Part shown: positions 41,340 to 51,474 of the stretch, one piece after another
How the letters are laid out: the number at the start of each line of letters is the position of its first letter
Position numbering within the stretch: position 1 is the first letter of the stretch
Assembly: GCA_022846035.1 (NCBI GenBank)
Contig: AP025580.1
Location: 372,001 to 436,000, forward strand
Length of the DNA: 64,000 nt
Origin: Christensenellaceae bacterium
GTDB taxonomy: Bacteria > Bacillota > Clostridia > Christensenellales > Christensenellaceae
Direction: 5' to 3'
Position numbers and translations under genes: made by a program
The notes under the pieces: model-generated
What the model was told of the DNA's origin: nothing
What the model saw: only the letters and a program-made list of their open reading frames with translations
The model's database searches: none

Positions 41340-42143
41340 TTATCCAAGAGCGACGTCAAGGATCATCATGATAATGAATCCGACCATCACGCCTGCCGTG
41401 CCGGAATGGGAATGCTCGCCGAGATGCGCTTCGGGGATCAGTTCTTCAACGACAACATAGATCATCGCGCCTGCCGCAAAAGCAAGCAGCCATGGCATGA
41501 TTCCTGTAATGGAACCGATTAAAAGCACGCCGATTACGGCGGCGACCGGTTCGACGGCGCCCGAAAGGGTACCCCATAAAAAAGCTTTGCCGCGCGAGAG
41601 TCCTTCCTGCCGGAGCGGAAGAGAAATCGCCGCGCCCTCGGGAATGTTTTGCAGGGCGATACCAATAGCAAGCGCGATAGCCGAAGCAAGCGTGACGGCG
41701 TCGCCGCCTGAATTCGCGGCAATGGCAAACGCAAGTCCCACGGCAAGCCCTTCGGGAATATTGTGAAGCGTAACCGCAAAGACGAGCATGGTGCGTTTAC
41801 CGAGATGGGAGCGCAGGCCTTCCGGTTTATCGCTGCCCGGATGCTGGTGCGGAATCAGATGGTCGAGCGCAAACAAAAACAAACCGCCGATAGCAAAACC
41901 GCCGGCAGCGGGAATCCAGCCGATTACGCCCTGCTCCTCCGCCATATCGATGGCAGGAATAAGCAGCGACCATACAGAAGCGGCGATCATCACGCCTGCC
42001 GCAAAGCCCAAAAAGACGCGCTGCATTTTTTGATTGATTTCACCACGGAAAAAGAAAACGAACGCGGATCCAAGCGTTGTTGCCGCGAATGTGACAAGCG
42101 TTCCCACAAGCGCGAGCCATACGGGATTCATTTCAGTCCACAT
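41340..42143 (-). CDS. ZIP-family divalent metal transporter (ZupT-like)
   Basis: A 267-residue membrane protein with eight predicted helices of the ZIP family, which imports Zn(II), Fe(II) or Mn(II). Metal-site helices carry H-N-I-P-E-G and Q-N-I-P-E-G, and a His-rich cytoplasmic loop (H-Q-H-P-G) lies between helices 3 and 4. A further E-E-L-I-P-E-A-H is near the C-terminus. The GAGGGGGAA site sets the start at 42143. Unlinked to the feo genes. Metal preference unknown. Confidence 0.92.
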   Translation of the reverse strand: MWTEMNPVWLALVGTLVTFAATTLGSAFVFFFRGEINQKMQRVFLGFAAGVMIAASVWSLLIPAIDMAEEQGVIGWIPAAGGFAIGGLFLFALDHLIPHQHPGSDKPEGLRSHLGKRTMLVFAVTLHNIPEGLAVGLAFAIAANSGGDAVTLASAIALAIGIALQNIPEGAAISLPLRQEGLSRGKAFLWGTLSGAVEPVAAVIGVLLIGSITGIMPWLLAFAAGAMIYVVVEELIPEAHLGEHSHSGTAGVMVGFIIMMILDVALG

Positions 42144-42271
42144 AACGGTTCCCCCTCACCATAAAGTTTTCCTTTCATAAATAAGCAAAAAAGCAGCCGG
42201 CCAAACAATTTTCATACCGCCGATATGCGGTAAAACAGCGCCGCGACAGGCAGCACATGGGCGGGCTGGCG

Positions 42272-43439
42272 TTAACCGTTATAACGCATGGTGTGCAGAG
42301 GATACACCCTGGTAATGCGCGCAGGGATACCGGCCTTATTCATCAACTGCACAAACCGCCTACATACACTGGTGTCTGCAAAACGCTGGGCAACGCTCAT
42401 TACAAGCTCGCCCTTATACGAAAGGAGAGCCATAGTGAACGGATTTTGCGCGGTGGGCAGGCATGGGCAAATCTCCTTTATATGTTCTTCCATACAGGCG
42501 GGAAGCGAGAAATTTCCCATGTTGGTGATAACGTATGTCGTCTGGGAAGAGGCTGCCGTGATCGAACGGTTCATGATGGCGCGTTTTTCTTCCACGGAAA
42601 TTTCCGCGTCCAAAAGCGCAAGGGTATCGAGCGCGCTTTTTTTGGCGTCATGCGCCAGCTCGCGCGCCTGTGTCTGAAAATCAAGCAGGCCCTTGGAGAT
42701 CTCAAGGATTTGGTCAAACCGCAAATCGCACATTTTTTTGTCGTAAGGGATACCGGCGCAGGAGATGAAATTGCGTGTCGTCTTGCTGGGGAAATACGGC
42801 CGCATATTGACCGGAATGGCAGCAATGATCGGCTTTTCATACGGGGTATCCGCGCAATATTGCTCGTATAGCGCATGTGAAAACAGGGGGCATATAAATG
42901 TAACCGGACTTGAATGGTATTGTTTTGTGGCGCCGCGCAAATCGCTGAATGGGAGACGAATCTGCACGACCGTATCGGCAGGGTCGTCTACGGATACTGC
43001 CGTCGTTTTCGACGGGAAGCCCCAATTGTTCGAGGTAATGGTAAAGCACGGATTTGATAAATATCAGAAAGCCCATGCCGTCGCCGAGCGCATGAAAGAA
43101 ATCGAAGAATATTTCCTTACTATTATAAGAGATACAGAACAGGTAACCGTTCGTATCTTCCGTACCCATATTGCGCACCGTGCCGCCGCAGTTATGAAAC
43201 ACCAGCGACGGGGAGGTAAGAGGCACAAAATAATAATAGTATTGATCGCGTCCGACGCCTACCGCCATCTGCGGAAAACGCTTAAGCGTAACGGATACCG
43301 CCTCTTTGAGAGCCGCTTCGTCTATATTGCGGCTGAGCTTGACGGCAAAGCGCGGGACGCAGCCGCAGGTAAGGTGACTGCCGTAAAGGTAGGTCTTGCC
43401 ATTGGTATCGATGGTAAGAGCTGCGTTTGTTTTATCCAT
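42272..43439 (-). pseudogene. Condensation-domain (alcohol acetyltransferase-like) protein, split by a frameshift
   Basis: Two overlapping minus-strand frames together encode about 389 residues of a condensation/acyltransferase-fold protein. The upstream frame (43439 to about 42993) has the catalytic HHxxxDG-type motif as F-F-H-A-L-G-D-G and stays open with low-complexity Arg-rich residues after the break. The downstream frame (about 42993 to 42272) continues V-D-D-P-A-D-T and has the C-terminal domain (A-A-I-P-V-N-M-R). The change needs one extra base near 42991-42993 (minus strand ATC-C-GTA). It is either a true mutation or a sequencing error. AGGAG lies about 14 nt before ATG 43439. Function in acyl transfer to alcohols or in peptide synthesis is unknown. 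Confidence 0.75.
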
Positions 43440-43453
43440 TCTTTATATATTAA

Positions 43454-43655
43454 CTCCTGATTTTAAAAAATTCCGAGACGAGGCGCCAAACCCCGTTTTT
43501 CTTATTGTAACATCAGGGTAAGCAGGCAGACAATAAAAAAATACCATGTTTGCAGAATATTTAAAAATGAAAATCCCATATCTTGTGCCCGTTTTTCAGT
43601 GAAAACACAATTTTCCGTTTTTTGGAAAAAACGTGAAAAAAGTTCGGAAAAATGC
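43454..43655. other. AT-rich spacer upstream of the S10 promoter
   Basis: No gene seen. It contains a perfect 8-2-8 inverted repeat CGTTTTTT-GG-AAAAAACG (43616-43633) about 22 bp before the S10 -35 element, and A-tracts that could act as an UP-like element for a strong promoter. Confidence 0.4.
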
Positions 43656-43684
43656 TTGAAATCAAGGTTTTTATGTTGTATAAT
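43656..43684 (+). promoter_or_regulatory. Promoter of the S10-spc-alpha superoperon
   Basis: TTGAAA (43656-43661), 17-bp spacer, perfect TATAAT (43679-43684). Predicted start is about 43691, giving a leader of about 214 nt before rpsJ. Confidence 0.82.
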
Positions 43685-43690
43685 CTAGTA

Positions 43691-43904
43691 CGTTGCGCTA
43701 TGTGCGCACATTTTGGGTTGATGCGAGAGGTTACCGAACAGCCATCGGATAGTTCCCGCTGACAAGCGTCCGGACAGGATTCGGGCGACTCCAAAAGAGA
43801 GCAGAAGCAGTAGTTTTCTGCTCCAAAAAAGCAAAGCGATACACACGGCTATGTGTATCGGCGGCAGCGGCCCGAAGAGCCGCAGACTAAAGGAGGATAA
43901 ACAA
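43691..43904 (+). promoter_or_regulatory. Structured 5' leader of the S10 operon
   Basis: The leader contains an 8-bp hairpin GAGCAGAA/TTCTGCTC (43799-43823), a perfect 9-bp hairpin CGATACACA/TGTGTATCG with a 6-nt loop (43837-43860), and a smaller GCGGC/GCCGC pair just before the AAAGGAGG site. It is a candidate ribosomal-protein autoregulatory region, but I do not recognise a named family. Confidence 0.5.
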
Positions 43905-44213
43905 ATGGCAAGCCAGAGAATCAGAATCAAACTGAAAGCTTATGACCACAATCTGATCGACCAGAGCGCTCAGAGAATCGTGGACACGGCAAAACGTACA
44001 GGCGCTAAGATTTCAGGCCCTGTGCCGCTCCCGACGAGCAAAGAGATCATTACGATCCTGCGCGCGACGCACAAATACAAAGATTCCAGAGAACAATTTG
44101 AAATCAAAACACACAAACGCTTGATAGATATACTCGAAGCAAACGCTAAGACAACAGATGCGCTCATGCGTCTTGATCTGCCTGCAGGCGTAGACATCGA
44201 AATCAAACTGTAA
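43905..44213 (+). CDS. rpsJ: 30S ribosomal protein S10
   Basis: A 102-residue S10, the normal bacterial length, with the conserved [10 protein letters not shown] start and the [11 protein letters not shown] loop. It binds the 30S head and, with NusB, takes part in antitermination. ATG 43905 follows AAAGGAGG; the longer open frame upstream is leader RNA. First gene of the superoperon. Confidence 0.98.
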   Translation: MASQRIRIKLKAYDHNLIDQSAQRIVDTAKRTGAKISGPVPLPTSKEIITILRATHKYKDSREQFEIKTHKRLIDILEANAKTTDALMRLDLPAGVDIEIKL

Positions 44214-44240
44214 AACAAGCGATAAGACGGAGGAAAGAAT

Positions 44241-44870
44241 ATGAAAGCTATACTGGGTGAAAAGATCGGTATGACTCAGATCTTCACAGAAGACGGCAGA
44301 GTCGTTCCCGTAACAGTAGTGAAAGCCGGACCTTGCGTTATCGTTCAGAAGAAAACGGTAGAGACAGACGGTTACAACGCACTGCAATTAGGATTTGGCG
44401 ACATCAAGGAAAAGAATGTCAACAAGCCGAAGAAAGGCCATTTCAGCAAAGTGAAAGCGGTGCCTACGCGTTACCTGCGTGAATTCCGCAGCGCGGAAGC
44501 GTCCGAGCTGGAAGTAGGCGCGGAAATCAAAGCGGATGCTTTTGAAGCGGGCGAGAAAATCGACGTTTCGGGCATTTCCAAGGGAAAAGGCTTCCTCGGG
44601 GTCATCGCACGCTGGGGCCAGCACAGAGGACCTATGAGCCACGGCAGCCGTTACCACAGACGCCCCGGTTCGATGGGCGCGTGCGCGTCTCCTGCGAAAG
44701 TCATGAAAGGCAAGCGTCTCCCGGGACGCGGCGGCTTTGACAAAGTGACGATCCAGAACTTGGAAGTGGTCAAGGTGGACGCAGACAAAAACCTGATATT
44801 AGTCAAGGGCGCAATCCCCGGTGCAAAGGGCGGCCTTGTAACAATCAAAAAAAGCGTGAAATCGCTTTAA
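44241..44870 (+). CDS. rplC: 50S ribosomal protein L3
   Basis: A 209-residue L3 with [13 protein letters not shown] at the start and the long-loop signature [15 protein letters not shown]. It nucleates 23S rRNA assembly near the peptidyl transferase centre. GGAGGAAAG precedes ATG; 27 bp after rpsJ. Confidence 0.98.
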   Translation: MKAILGEKIGMTQIFTEDGRVVPVTVVKAGPCVIVQKKTVETDGYNALQLGFGDIKEKNVNKPKKGHFSKVKAVPTRYLREFRSAEASELEVGAEIKADAFEAGEKIDVSGISKGKGFLGVIARWGQHRGPMSHGSRYHRRPGSMGACASPAKVMKGKRLPGRGGFDKVTIQNLEVVKVDADKNLILVKGAIPGAKGGLVTIKKSVKSL

Positions 44871-44897
44871 GACCGCTTAAGAAGGAGGAAAGCAATT

Positions 44898-45518
44898 ATG
44901 CCAAACGTATCAGTTTATAAAACCGACGGCAAAGAAGCTGGTAAAATGCAAATCAGCGATAAAGTCTTCGGCGTAGAAATAAATAAAGCAGTGATGCACG
45001 ACGCGGTCATTGCGCACCTGGCAAACAAGAGGCAGGGCACACAATCCGCGCTTACGCGCAGCGAAGTGCGCGGCGGCGGTATCAAGCCTTTCAGGCAGAA
45101 AGGTACGGGGCGCGCCCGCCAGGGCACGATCCGCGCACCTCAAATGACGCACGGCGGGATCGTGTTCGCGCCCAAGCCGAGAAGCTATGACAAAAAGCTC
45201 AACAAAAAGGTACGCGCGCTCGCGCTTTGCAGCGCACTTTCCCAAAAGGTTGCAGACAAAGACCTGATCGTGATGGAAGACCTCAAGATGAGCGCTCCCA
45301 AAACGAAAGAAATGGTTGCAATCTTAGGAAACCTGAAAGCGGAAAAAGCGCTGATCGTAACGAACGGCAAGGACGAGGACGTTGTGCGCGCCGCAGCGAA
45401 CATCCAGGGCGTGAAAACGACAATGGCGGATACGCTGAGCGTTTACGATATCTTAAAGTATGACAAGTTCATTATCACCAAAGATGCGGTGAAAGCGATC
45501 GAGGAGGTGTACGCATAA
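44898..45518 (+). CDS. rplD: 50S ribosomal protein L4
   Basis: A 206-residue L4 with the tunnel loop K-P-F-R-Q-K-G-T-G-R-A-R-Q-G-T (about 57-75). In some bacteria L4 represses its own operon by binding the S10 leader; whether that holds here is unknown. Its stop overlaps the rplW start by 1 nt. Confidence 0.97.
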   Translation: MPNVSVYKTDGKEAGKMQISDKVFGVEINKAVMHDAVIAHLANKRQGTQSALTRSEVRGGGIKPFRQKGTGRARQGTIRAPQMTHGGIVFAPKPRSYDKKLNKKVRALALCSALSQKVADKDLIVMEDLKMSAPKTKEMVAILGNLKAEKALIVTNGKDEDVVRAAANIQGVKTTMADTLSVYDILKYDKFIITKDAVKAIEEVYA

Positions 45519-45814
45519 TGAAAGATATGCATGATATTATCATTAAGCCCATCCTTTCAGAGAAAAGCTACGACCTGATCCCCAAGAAAACCTACACATT
45601 TTTGGTGGAAAAGGGAGCCAATAAAACGCAGATCAAAGCTGCGGTAGAAGAAATCTTTGAGGTGAAGGTGAAATCCATCACGACTTCGCGCAAAGAAGGC
45701 AAGCTGAAAAGACAGGGACGCACGGAGGGCAGAAGGCCCGAAACGAAAAAAGCTTATGTGACGCTCAAAGAAGATTCCAAGCCAATCGAGTTCTTCGAGA
45801 GCATGGCACAGTAA
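45518..45814 (+). CDS. rplW: 50S ribosomal protein L23
   Basis: A 98-residue L23 with I-I-K-P-I-L-S-E-K-S-Y near the N-terminus and the Arg/Lys-rich R-K-E-G-K-L-K-R-Q-G-R loop. It sits at the exit of the peptide tunnel and docks trigger factor and SRP. Start shares one base with the rplD stop. A second in-frame ATG at 45527 is possible, but GAGGTG spacing favours the first. Confidence 0.97.
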   Translation: MKDMHDIIIKPILSEKSYDLIPKKTYTFLVEKGANKTQIKAAVEEIFEVKVKSITTSRKEGKLKRQGRTEGRRPETKKAYVTLKEDSKPIEFFESMAQ

Positions 45815-45837
45815 GCGGTTAGGGAGGTTACTTATCT

Positions 45838-46671
45838 ATGGCTATTAAGAAATACAACCCGACTTCTCCGGGCAGAAGATTCATGTCGGTTTCGGCTTTT
45901 GAAGAAATCACATCGACGACTCCGGAAAAATCGCTGCTCGTCTCGCTGAAAAAATCCGGCGGCAGAAACGTACATGGCAGGATCACCGTCCGCCACGTGG
46001 GCGGCGGCGCGAAGAGGAAATACAGGATCATCGATTTCAAGCGCGACAAGGACGGTATTCCGGCTAAGGTCGCGACCATCGAATACGATCCGAACAGAAG
46101 CGCAAACATCGCTCTCCTTCATTACATGGACGGCGAAAAGAGATACATTATCGCTCCGGTTGGCCTTAAAGTAGGAGACAAGGTTGTCTCCGGCGCAGAT
46201 GCGGACATTAAACCCGGCAACGCACTGCCGCTTGCATCCATTCCGGTCGGCACGATGATCCACAACGTGGAAATGAAGCCAGGCAAGGGCGCGCAGCTCG
46301 TGCGGAGCGCGGGCAACGCGGCGCAGCTTATGGCCAAGGAAGGCGCGTATGCGCAGGTAAGACTTCCTTCCGGTGAAGTCAGAATGATTCCTGTGGTAGC
46401 GAAAGCGACGATCGGCCAGGTCGGCAATATGGATCAGGAAAACATCAACATCGGTAAGGCGGGAAGAAAACGTCATATGGGTGTCCGCCCGACAGTACGC
46501 GGCAGCGTTATGAACCCGAACGATCATCCCCACGGCGGTGGTGAGGGTAAAGCGCCTGTCGGACGTCCGGGTCCTGTAACGCCATGGGGCAAGCCTGCTC
46601 TTGGTTACAAGACGCGTAAGAAGAAAAACCCGACGAACAAATTTATCGTAAAACGCAGAAACGCTAAATAA
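45838..46671 (+). CDS. rplB: 50S ribosomal protein L2
   Basis: A 277-residue L2 of standard length. The C-terminal signature [21 protein letters not shown] carries the conserved histidine involved in peptidyl transfer and subunit joining. AGGGAGGT lies 9 nt before ATG. Confidence 0.98.
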   Translation: MAIKKYNPTSPGRRFMSVSAFEEITSTTPEKSLLVSLKKSGGRNVHGRITVRHVGGGAKRKYRIIDFKRDKDGIPAKVATIEYDPNRSANIALLHYMDGEKRYIIAPVGLKVGDKVVSGADADIKPGNALPLASIPVGTMIHNVEMKPGKGAQLVRSAGNAAQLMAKEGAYAQVRLPSGEVRMIPVVAKATIGQVGNMDQENINIGKAGRKRHMGVRPTVRGSVMNPNDHPHGGGEGKAPVGRPGPVTPWGKPALGYKTRKKKNPTNKFIVKRRNAK

Positions 46672-46693
46672 TTGAAGGAGTGAATTTGCAGAT

Positions 46694-46966
46694 ATGAGTA
46701 GGTCAGTAAAAAAAGGACCATTTATAAATGAAAAACTTCTGGCACGTATCGTAGAGATGAATGATAAGAACGAAAAGAAAGTGCTGAAGACATGGTCGCG
46801 TCCGTCGACGATCTTTCCGGAAATGGTAGGACATACGATCGGCGTACATGACGGCAGAAAATTTGTTCCCGTTTATGTAACGGAGGACATGGTTGGTCAC
46901 AAATTAGGCGAATTTGCCCCGACAAGGACTTACAGGGGTCACGCAGGCGAGAAATCGTCCAAATAA
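46694..46966 (+). CDS. rpsS: 30S ribosomal protein S19
   Basis: A 90-residue S19 with S-R-S-V-K-K-G-P-F, the [11 protein letters not shown] block and the C-terminal [12 protein letters not shown]. It binds the 30S head with S13. GAAGGAGTG lies upstream. Confidence 0.98.
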   Translation: MSRSVKKGPFINEKLLARIVEMNDKNEKKVLKTWSRPSTIFPEMVGHTIGVHDGRKFVPVYVTEDMVGHKLGEFAPTRTYRGHAGEKSSK

Positions 46967-46987
46967 CCGAGAAGGAGGCTAAGCTTT

Positions 46988-47374
46988 ATGGCTACGAGAC
47001 AAAGAGAAAAAGCCGCAAAACGGCAAGAAGAAAAAGATAGAAGACCGCAGGCCATTGCAAGGTACGTTCGCATTTCCTCCCGCAAGGTTAAGGCTGTGAT
47101 CGACCTCATCAGGGGACTTAGCGTGGCGGATGCAAAGGCAGTTTTGATGAATACGCCCAATGGTGCCACAGAGCCTGTAGGAAAGCTTCTGAATTCCGCA
47201 ATCGCAAATGCGGAAAACAACATGAATATTTCGGCAGATACGCTGTATGTTGCAGAAGTCTTTGCTGATCAGGGCCCGACGCTCAAACGGTTTCGGCCGC
47301 GCGCGCAGGGCAGGGCGACTCGGATTCGCAAGCGGACGAGTCACATCACAATTATCTTGGATCAGGTCAAATAA
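46988..47374 (+). CDS. rplV: 50S ribosomal protein L22
   Basis: A 128-residue L22. The family core [11 protein letters not shown] starts at about residue 26, after a basic N-terminal extension ([12 protein letters not shown]) longer than in E. coli. The tunnel-lining hairpin [15 protein letters not shown] is intact; macrolide resistance changes map here in other bacteria. GAGAAGGAGG precedes ATG. Confidence 0.96.
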   Translation: MATRQREKAAKRQEEKDRRPQAIARYVRISSRKVKAVIDLIRGLSVADAKAVLMNTPNGATEPVGKLLNSAIANAENNMNISADTLYVAEVFADQGPTLKRFRPRAQGRATRIRKRTSHITIILDQVK

Positions 47375-47385
47375 GGAGGTACACG

Positions 47386-48087
47386 ATGGGTCAAAAAGTA
47401 CATCCCCATGGTTTTAGGGTTGGTATCATCAAAGACTGGGATGCCAGATGGACGGCGAAAAAGTCCAAATTTGCGGATTATATCGTTGAAGATGATAAGA
47501 TCAGAAAATTCTTAAAAAAGAAATTATATGCTGCCGGAATTTCGAAGATCGAAATTGAAAGGGCGGCGCAGAAAGTTTCCGTTAATATCTTTACCGGCAA
47601 GCCCGGTATCGTGATCGGAAAAGGCGGCACAGGCGTGGAAGTATTGAAGCAGGACCTTTTGAAGCTGACGGGCAATCCTGTAGTCGTAAACATCATCGAA
47701 GTAAAGAGAGTAGACGTGGATGCGCAGCTCGTGGCGGAAAATGTTGCCCAGCAGCTTGAAAAACGTATCTCTTTCCGGCGTGCGATGAAGCAGTCCATCG
47801 GCAGGACGATGAAAGCCGGTGCGAAAGGTATCAAAATCATGTGCTCAGGCAGGCTGGGCGGCGCTGAAATCGCAAGGGTAGAGCAGTATCATGAGGGTTC
47901 GATCCCACTGCAGACGATTCGCGCGGACATCGATTACGGTTTTGCGGAAGCGAACACAACTTACGGCAAGATCGGCGTAAAGGTGTGGATTTATAAGGGC
48001 GAGATTCTTGGAAACCCGCTGAAGGACAGAGCAAAACCTTCGAACGTGGAAGGAGGCAAAAAAAATGTTAATGCCAAAAAGGGTTAA
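47386..48087 (+). CDS. rpsC: 30S ribosomal protein S3
   Basis: A 233-residue S3 with [11 protein letters not shown] at the start and a KH domain with G-I-V-I-G-K-G-G-T (about 70-78). It forms the mRNA entry tunnel. Its last 23 bp overlap the rplP start. Confidence 0.98.
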   Translation: MGQKVHPHGFRVGIIKDWDARWTAKKSKFADYIVEDDKIRKFLKKKLYAAGISKIEIERAAQKVSVNIFTGKPGIVIGKGGTGVEVLKQDLLKLTGNPVVVNIIEVKRVDVDAQLVAENVAQQLEKRISFRRAMKQSIGRTMKAGAKGIKIMCSGRLGGAEIARVEQYHEGSIPLQTIRADIDYGFAEANTTYGKIGVKVWIYKGEILGNPLKDRAKPSNVEGGKKNVNAKKG

Positions 48088-48508
48088 GCGCAGAAGACAG
48101 TTCAGAGGACGCATGAAGGGCAAAGCGCTTCGTGGAAATACGATTTCTTACGGCGATTACGGTTTGGTGGCACAAGAGCCAGGCTGGATCAAAAGCAACC
48201 AGATCGAGGCTGCCCGTGTCGCTATGACAAGATATATCAAGAGGGGCGGACAGGTTTGGATCAAAATCTTCCCGCACAAGCCGGTTACTGAAAAACCCGC
48301 TGAAACACGTATGGGTAGCGGTAAAGGTTCTCCGGAATACTGGGTCGCAGTCGTAAAGCCGGGCAGGGTGATGTTCGAGCTTGCAGGCGTATCAGAAGAA
48401 GTTGCACGGGCGGCGCTTTCGCGTGCTGCGCACAAGCTGCCGATCAAGTGCAAATTTGCGATCAAGCAGACAAATAACGAAGCAGGTGGTGAGCAGGATG
48501 AAGGCTAA
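48065..48508 (+). CDS. rplP: 50S ribosomal protein L16
   Basis: A 147-residue L16 with [11 protein letters not shown] at the start and [12 protein letters not shown] in the middle. It helps position the A-site tRNA. GGAGG inside the rpsC coding end serves as its ribosome site, so the two are translationally coupled. Confidence 0.97.
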   Translation: MLMPKRVKRRRQFRGRMKGKALRGNTISYGDYGLVAQEPGWIKSNQIEAARVAMTRYIKRGGQVWIKIFPHKPVTEKPAETRMGSGKGSPEYWVAVVKPGRVMFELAGVSEEVARAALSRAAHKLPIKCKFAIKQTNNEAGGEQDEG

Positions 48509-48704
48509 GGATATACGTGAACTCAATAAAGACGAGCTAAGCGCGAAGCTGAATGATCTGAAATCGGAATTTTTCAACCTGCGGTTCCAGCTCGCGACAG
48601 GACAATTAAACAATCCTTCCAGCATCAAAAATGTCAAGAAGGACATCGCGAGAGTAAAGACCATTCTTAAGGAAATGGAATTAAACCAGAAGGTTGCCGA
48701 GTAA
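48498..48704 (+). CDS. rpmC: 50S ribosomal protein L29
   Basis: A 68-residue L29, [14 protein letters not shown] with the [12 protein letters not shown] helix. It lies at the tunnel exit beside L23. ATG 48498 overlaps rplP by 11 bp; a longer in-frame opening upstream has no family match. Confidence 0.97.
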   Translation: MKAKDIRELNKDELSAKLNDLKSEFFNLRFQLATGQLNNPSSIKNVKKDIARVKTILKEMELNQKVAE

Positions 48705-48726
48705 GTAGTTAAGGAGGACGTCTTCA

Positions 48727-48990
48727 ATGAGTGAAGAGACAAGAGGTTACCGTAAAGAGAGAGTCGGTACGGTAGTAAGCGATAAAATGGACAAGACGAT
48801 TGTCGTTGCAATAAAAAGCAGAAAAACGCATCCCTTGTATGGAAAGACCATCAACTACACCAATAAGCTGAAAGCGCATGATGAGAATAACGAATGCGGC
48901 GTCGGCGATACGGTTCGTGTGATGGAAACGAGACCGCTTTCAAAGGACAAGAGATGGAGATTGGTTCAGATTATAGAAAAGGCGAAATAA
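48727..48990 (+). CDS. rpsQ: 30S ribosomal protein S17
   Basis: An 87-residue S17 with the [16 protein letters not shown] core and the H-P-L-Y-G-K loop. It binds the 5' domain of 16S rRNA. AAGGAGGACG precedes the ATG. Confidence 0.98.
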   Translation: MSEETRGYRKERVGTVVSDKMDKTIVVAIKSRKTHPLYGKTINYTNKLKAHDENNECGVGDTVRVMETRPLSKDKRWRLVQIIEKAK

Positions 48991-49019
48991 GCTTTTCTCT
49001 TAATTAAGGAGGAGTCAGA

Positions 49020-49388
49020 ATGATACAGCCAGAGACACGCTTAAAGGTTGCAGACAATTCAGGCGCAAAAGTGATCCAATGCATTCGCGTAATGGGCGGC
49101 AGTGTTAAAAAAACGGCGAACATTGGGGATGTGATCATTGCATCTGTAAAGACAGCGACACCGGGCGGCGTTGTAAAGAAAAAAGACGTGGTAAAGGCCG
49201 TCATCGTTCGTTCCGTCAGCGGAACGAGAAGACCGGACGGTTCTCACATAAAATTTGATGAAAATGCAGCAGTTATTATTGATGCCAATAAACAGCCGAA
49301 AGGCACCCGTATTTTCGGGCCTGTTGCAAGAGAGCTTCGCGACCGCGATTACATGAAGATCGTTTCGCTTGCTCCGGAAGTTCTGTAA
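49020..49388 (+). CDS. rplN: 50S ribosomal protein L14
   Basis: A 122-residue L14, standard length, with [16 protein letters not shown] and the [16 protein letters not shown] end. It contacts 16S rRNA and the silencing factor RsfS. Confidence 0.98.
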   Translation: MIQPETRLKVADNSGAKVIQCIRVMGGSVKKTANIGDVIIASVKTATPGGVVKKKDVVKAVIVRSVSGTRRPDGSHIKFDENAAVIIDANKQPKGTRIFGPVARELRDRDYMKIVSLAPEVL

Positions 49389-49401
49389 GGGGGATAAACG
49401 C

Positions 49402-49716
49402 ATGAATACACTGAATATCAAAAAAGGTGATACGGCGGTTGTCATCTCCGGTAAAGAAAAAGGTAAGGAAGCAAAGGTCCTGCGCGTGATTCCCGACAAA
49501 AACCGCGTAATTCTGGAAAAGGTCAATATGCTCACAAAGCATAAAAAGCCGAAGAACCAGACTACGCCAGGCGGAATCATCAAGCAGGAAGGCCCGATCG
49601 ACGCTTCCAACGTTATGGTCGTTTGCCCGAAGTGCTCCAAGGCGACGAGGGTCGGCCATGAGGTGAAGAACGGCGAAAAGGTCCGCGTTTGCAAAAAATG
49701 CGGCGCACAACTGTAG
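49402..49716 (+). CDS. rplX: 50S ribosomal protein L24
   Basis: A 104-residue L24 with a KOW motif (V-V-I-S-G-K-E-K-G-K, about 12-21). The C-terminal tail has two CxxC pairs (V-C-P-K-C and V-C-K-K-C), a zinc-ribbon form common in Clostridia. ATG 49402 follows AAGGGGGA; the longer frame starting inside rplN is not used. Confidence 0.96.
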   Translation: MNTLNIKKGDTAVVISGKEKGKEAKVLRVIPDKNRVILEKVNMLTKHKKPKNQTTPGGIIKQEGPIDASNVMVVCPKCSKATRVGHEVKNGEKVRVCKKCGAQL

Positions 49717-49739
49717 AGTGAAGGGAGGTTTTATCTGAT

Positions 49740-50279
49740 ATGCCTAGATTAAAAGATACATATAAAGCGGACATCGTTCCCGCTATGATGCAGAAATTTG
49801 AATACAAAAACATCAATCAGGTTCCCAGACTCGAAAAAGTTGTGATCAACTTAGGATTGGGAGAAGCAAAAGATAACCCGAAAGTCCTTGACTCCGCAGT
49901 GGAAGACTTAACGGTTATTTCCGGACAGAAACCGGTTGTTACGGTGGCAAAAAAATCCGTCGCTAACTTCAAGGTTCGTGAGGGAATGAAAATCGGCGCA
50001 AAAGTGACTTTAAGAGGCGACCGGATGTACGAATTTATCGATAAGCTGATTAGCATCGCTATTCCGCGCGTTCGTGACTTCCGTGGCCTTTCTCCGAAAT
50101 CTTTTGACGGCAGAGGCAATTTCGCTATGGGCTTCAAAGAACAGCTCGTGTTTCCGGAAATCGAATACGATAAGGTAGACGCGATCCGCGGTATGGACAT
50201 CATCGTAGTGACTACGGCGGAAACGGACGAAGAAGCTAGGGAACTGCTTACCCAGATGGGTATGCCGTTTGCTCACTAA
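49740..50279 (+). CDS. rplE: 50S ribosomal protein L5
   Basis: A 179-residue L5 with the P-R-L-K-D-T-Y start, the [14 protein letters not shown] block and [10 protein letters not shown]. It binds 5S rRNA. AGGGAGG precedes ATG. Confidence 0.98.
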   Translation: MPRLKDTYKADIVPAMMQKFEYKNINQVPRLEKVVINLGLGEAKDNPKVLDSAVEDLTVISGQKPVVTVAKKSVANFKVREGMKIGAKVTLRGDRMYEFIDKLISIAIPRVRDFRGLSPKSFDGRGNFAMGFKEQLVFPEIEYDKVDAIRGMDIIVVTTAETDEEARELLTQMGMPFAH

Positions 50280-50290
50280 GGAGGAGAACA

Positions 50291-50476
50291 ATGGCGAAGA
50301 AAAGCATGATTATTAAACAGCAGAGAGGCTCCAAATTCTCTACGCGCAATTATACGAGATGCCGTATTTGCGGGAGACCTCACGCTGTTCTGAAAAAATA
50401 CGGCATTTGCCGTGTTTGCTTTCGCGAGCTTGCATACCGTGGTCAGATCCCCGGTGTGAAAAAAGCAAGCTGGTAA
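50291..50476 (+). CDS. rpsN: 30S ribosomal protein S14, zinc-binding type
   Basis: A 61-residue type Z S14. Four zinc cysteines are in place (C24, C27, C40, C43) and it ends G-V-K-K-A-S-W as usual. Type Z is the Firmicute form; the absence of a zinc-free copy in this window says nothing about the rest of the genome. Starts 11 bp after rplE with GGAGGAG. Confidence 0.98.
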   Translation: MAKKSMIIKQQRGSKFSTRNYTRCRICGRPHAVLKKYGICRVCFRELAYRGQIPGVKKASW

Positions 50477-50505
50477 TCTTTTAGGAAGGTAAAGGAGGAA
50501 AACAC

Positions 50506-50904
50506 ATGCCGGTTACAGATTCTGTAGCAGATATGCTAACACGCATCCGCAATGGCCTCATCGCAAAACACGATATGGTCGACGTACCTGCTTCCAATAT
50601 GAAAAAAGCGATTGGACAGATTTTGCTGGAAGAAGGCTACATCAAAGGCTGCGAATTTATAGATGACGGCGTGCAGGGCACGCTGAGAATTAAACTGAAA
50701 TACGGCCCCAATGGCGAAAAAGTCATTACTGGGCTTAAGAAAATCTCCAAGCCCGGTTTGCGCGTTTATGCAAGACACGATAAATTGCCGCGCGTTTTAA
50801 ACGGACTTGGTATCGCTATCATCTCTACGTCGAAAGGTATTATCACGGACGCGCAGGCGCGCCGCGAAGCCGTTGGCGGAGAAGTGATCGCCTACATCTG
50901 GTAA
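50506..50904 (+). CDS. rpsH: 30S ribosomal protein S8
   Basis: A 132-residue S8 with D-M-L-T-R-I-R-N-G at 9-17 and the C-terminal [13 protein letters not shown] block. In E. coli it represses the spc operon. AAAGGAGG precedes ATG. Confidence 0.98.
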   Translation: MPVTDSVADMLTRIRNGLIAKHDMVDVPASNMKKAIGQILLEEGYIKGCEFIDDGVQGTLRIKLKYGPNGEKVITGLKKISKPGLRVYARHDKLPRVLNGLGIAIISTSKGIITDAQARREAVGGEVIAYIW

Positions 50905-50920
50905 GTGGGAGGAAAAAGAC

Positions 50921-51457
50921 ATGTCAAGAATAGGAAAACTGCCTATTGATTTACCTTCCGGCGTAACCGTTTCGCAGGCGGACGGCGAAGTGACCGTCAA
51001 GGGTAAAAATGGCGAGTTAAAATCGAAATTCGATAAGAAAATGACAATTTCGCAGGAAGGCGAGCAGCTCATCGTAACGCGTCCGGACGACACAAAGCAG
51101 TCAAGGGCGCTGCACGGTTTAACGCGGGCTCTCCTTGCGAATATGGTAACAGGCGTATCCGAAGGATTTTCCAAAACACTGGAAATCGTCGGCGTCGGTT
51201 ACAGGGTGCAGCTTTCGGGCAGCAAGCTTGTATTCGGACTTGGCTATTCCCATCCGGTGGAAGTGGAAGCGCCCAAGGGTATCACATTTGAAGTACCCAA
51301 CCCCAACACGGTTGTGATCAAAGGGATCGACAAACAGATTGTTGGGCAGTGCGCAGCGAATATCCGCACCTTAAGACCGCCGGAACCCTATAAGGGCAAG
51401 GGCATCAAGTATCAGGGCGAATATATCCGCCGCAAAGTCGGTAAGACAGGTATGTAA
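50921..51457 (+). CDS. rplF: 50S ribosomal protein L6
   Basis: A 178-residue L6, two related halves, with S-R-I-G-K-L-P-I and the C-terminal [11 protein letters not shown] signature. It lies near the sarcin-ricin loop. Confidence 0.98.
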   Translation: MSRIGKLPIDLPSGVTVSQADGEVTVKGKNGELKSKFDKKMTISQEGEQLIVTRPDDTKQSRALHGLTRALLANMVTGVSEGFSKTLEIVGVGYRVQLSGSKLVFGLGYSHPVEVEAPKGITFEVPNPNTVVIKGIDKQIVGQCAANIRTLRPPEPYKGKGIKYQGEYIRRKVGKTGM

Positions 51458-51474
51458 CGGAGGGTGATGAGCAA

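Noticed and set aside
43616..43633. Palindrome CGTTTTTT-GG-AAAAAACG as terminator
   Set aside because: Loop of two bases and no gene ending toward it; more likely part of an A-tract upstream promoter region.
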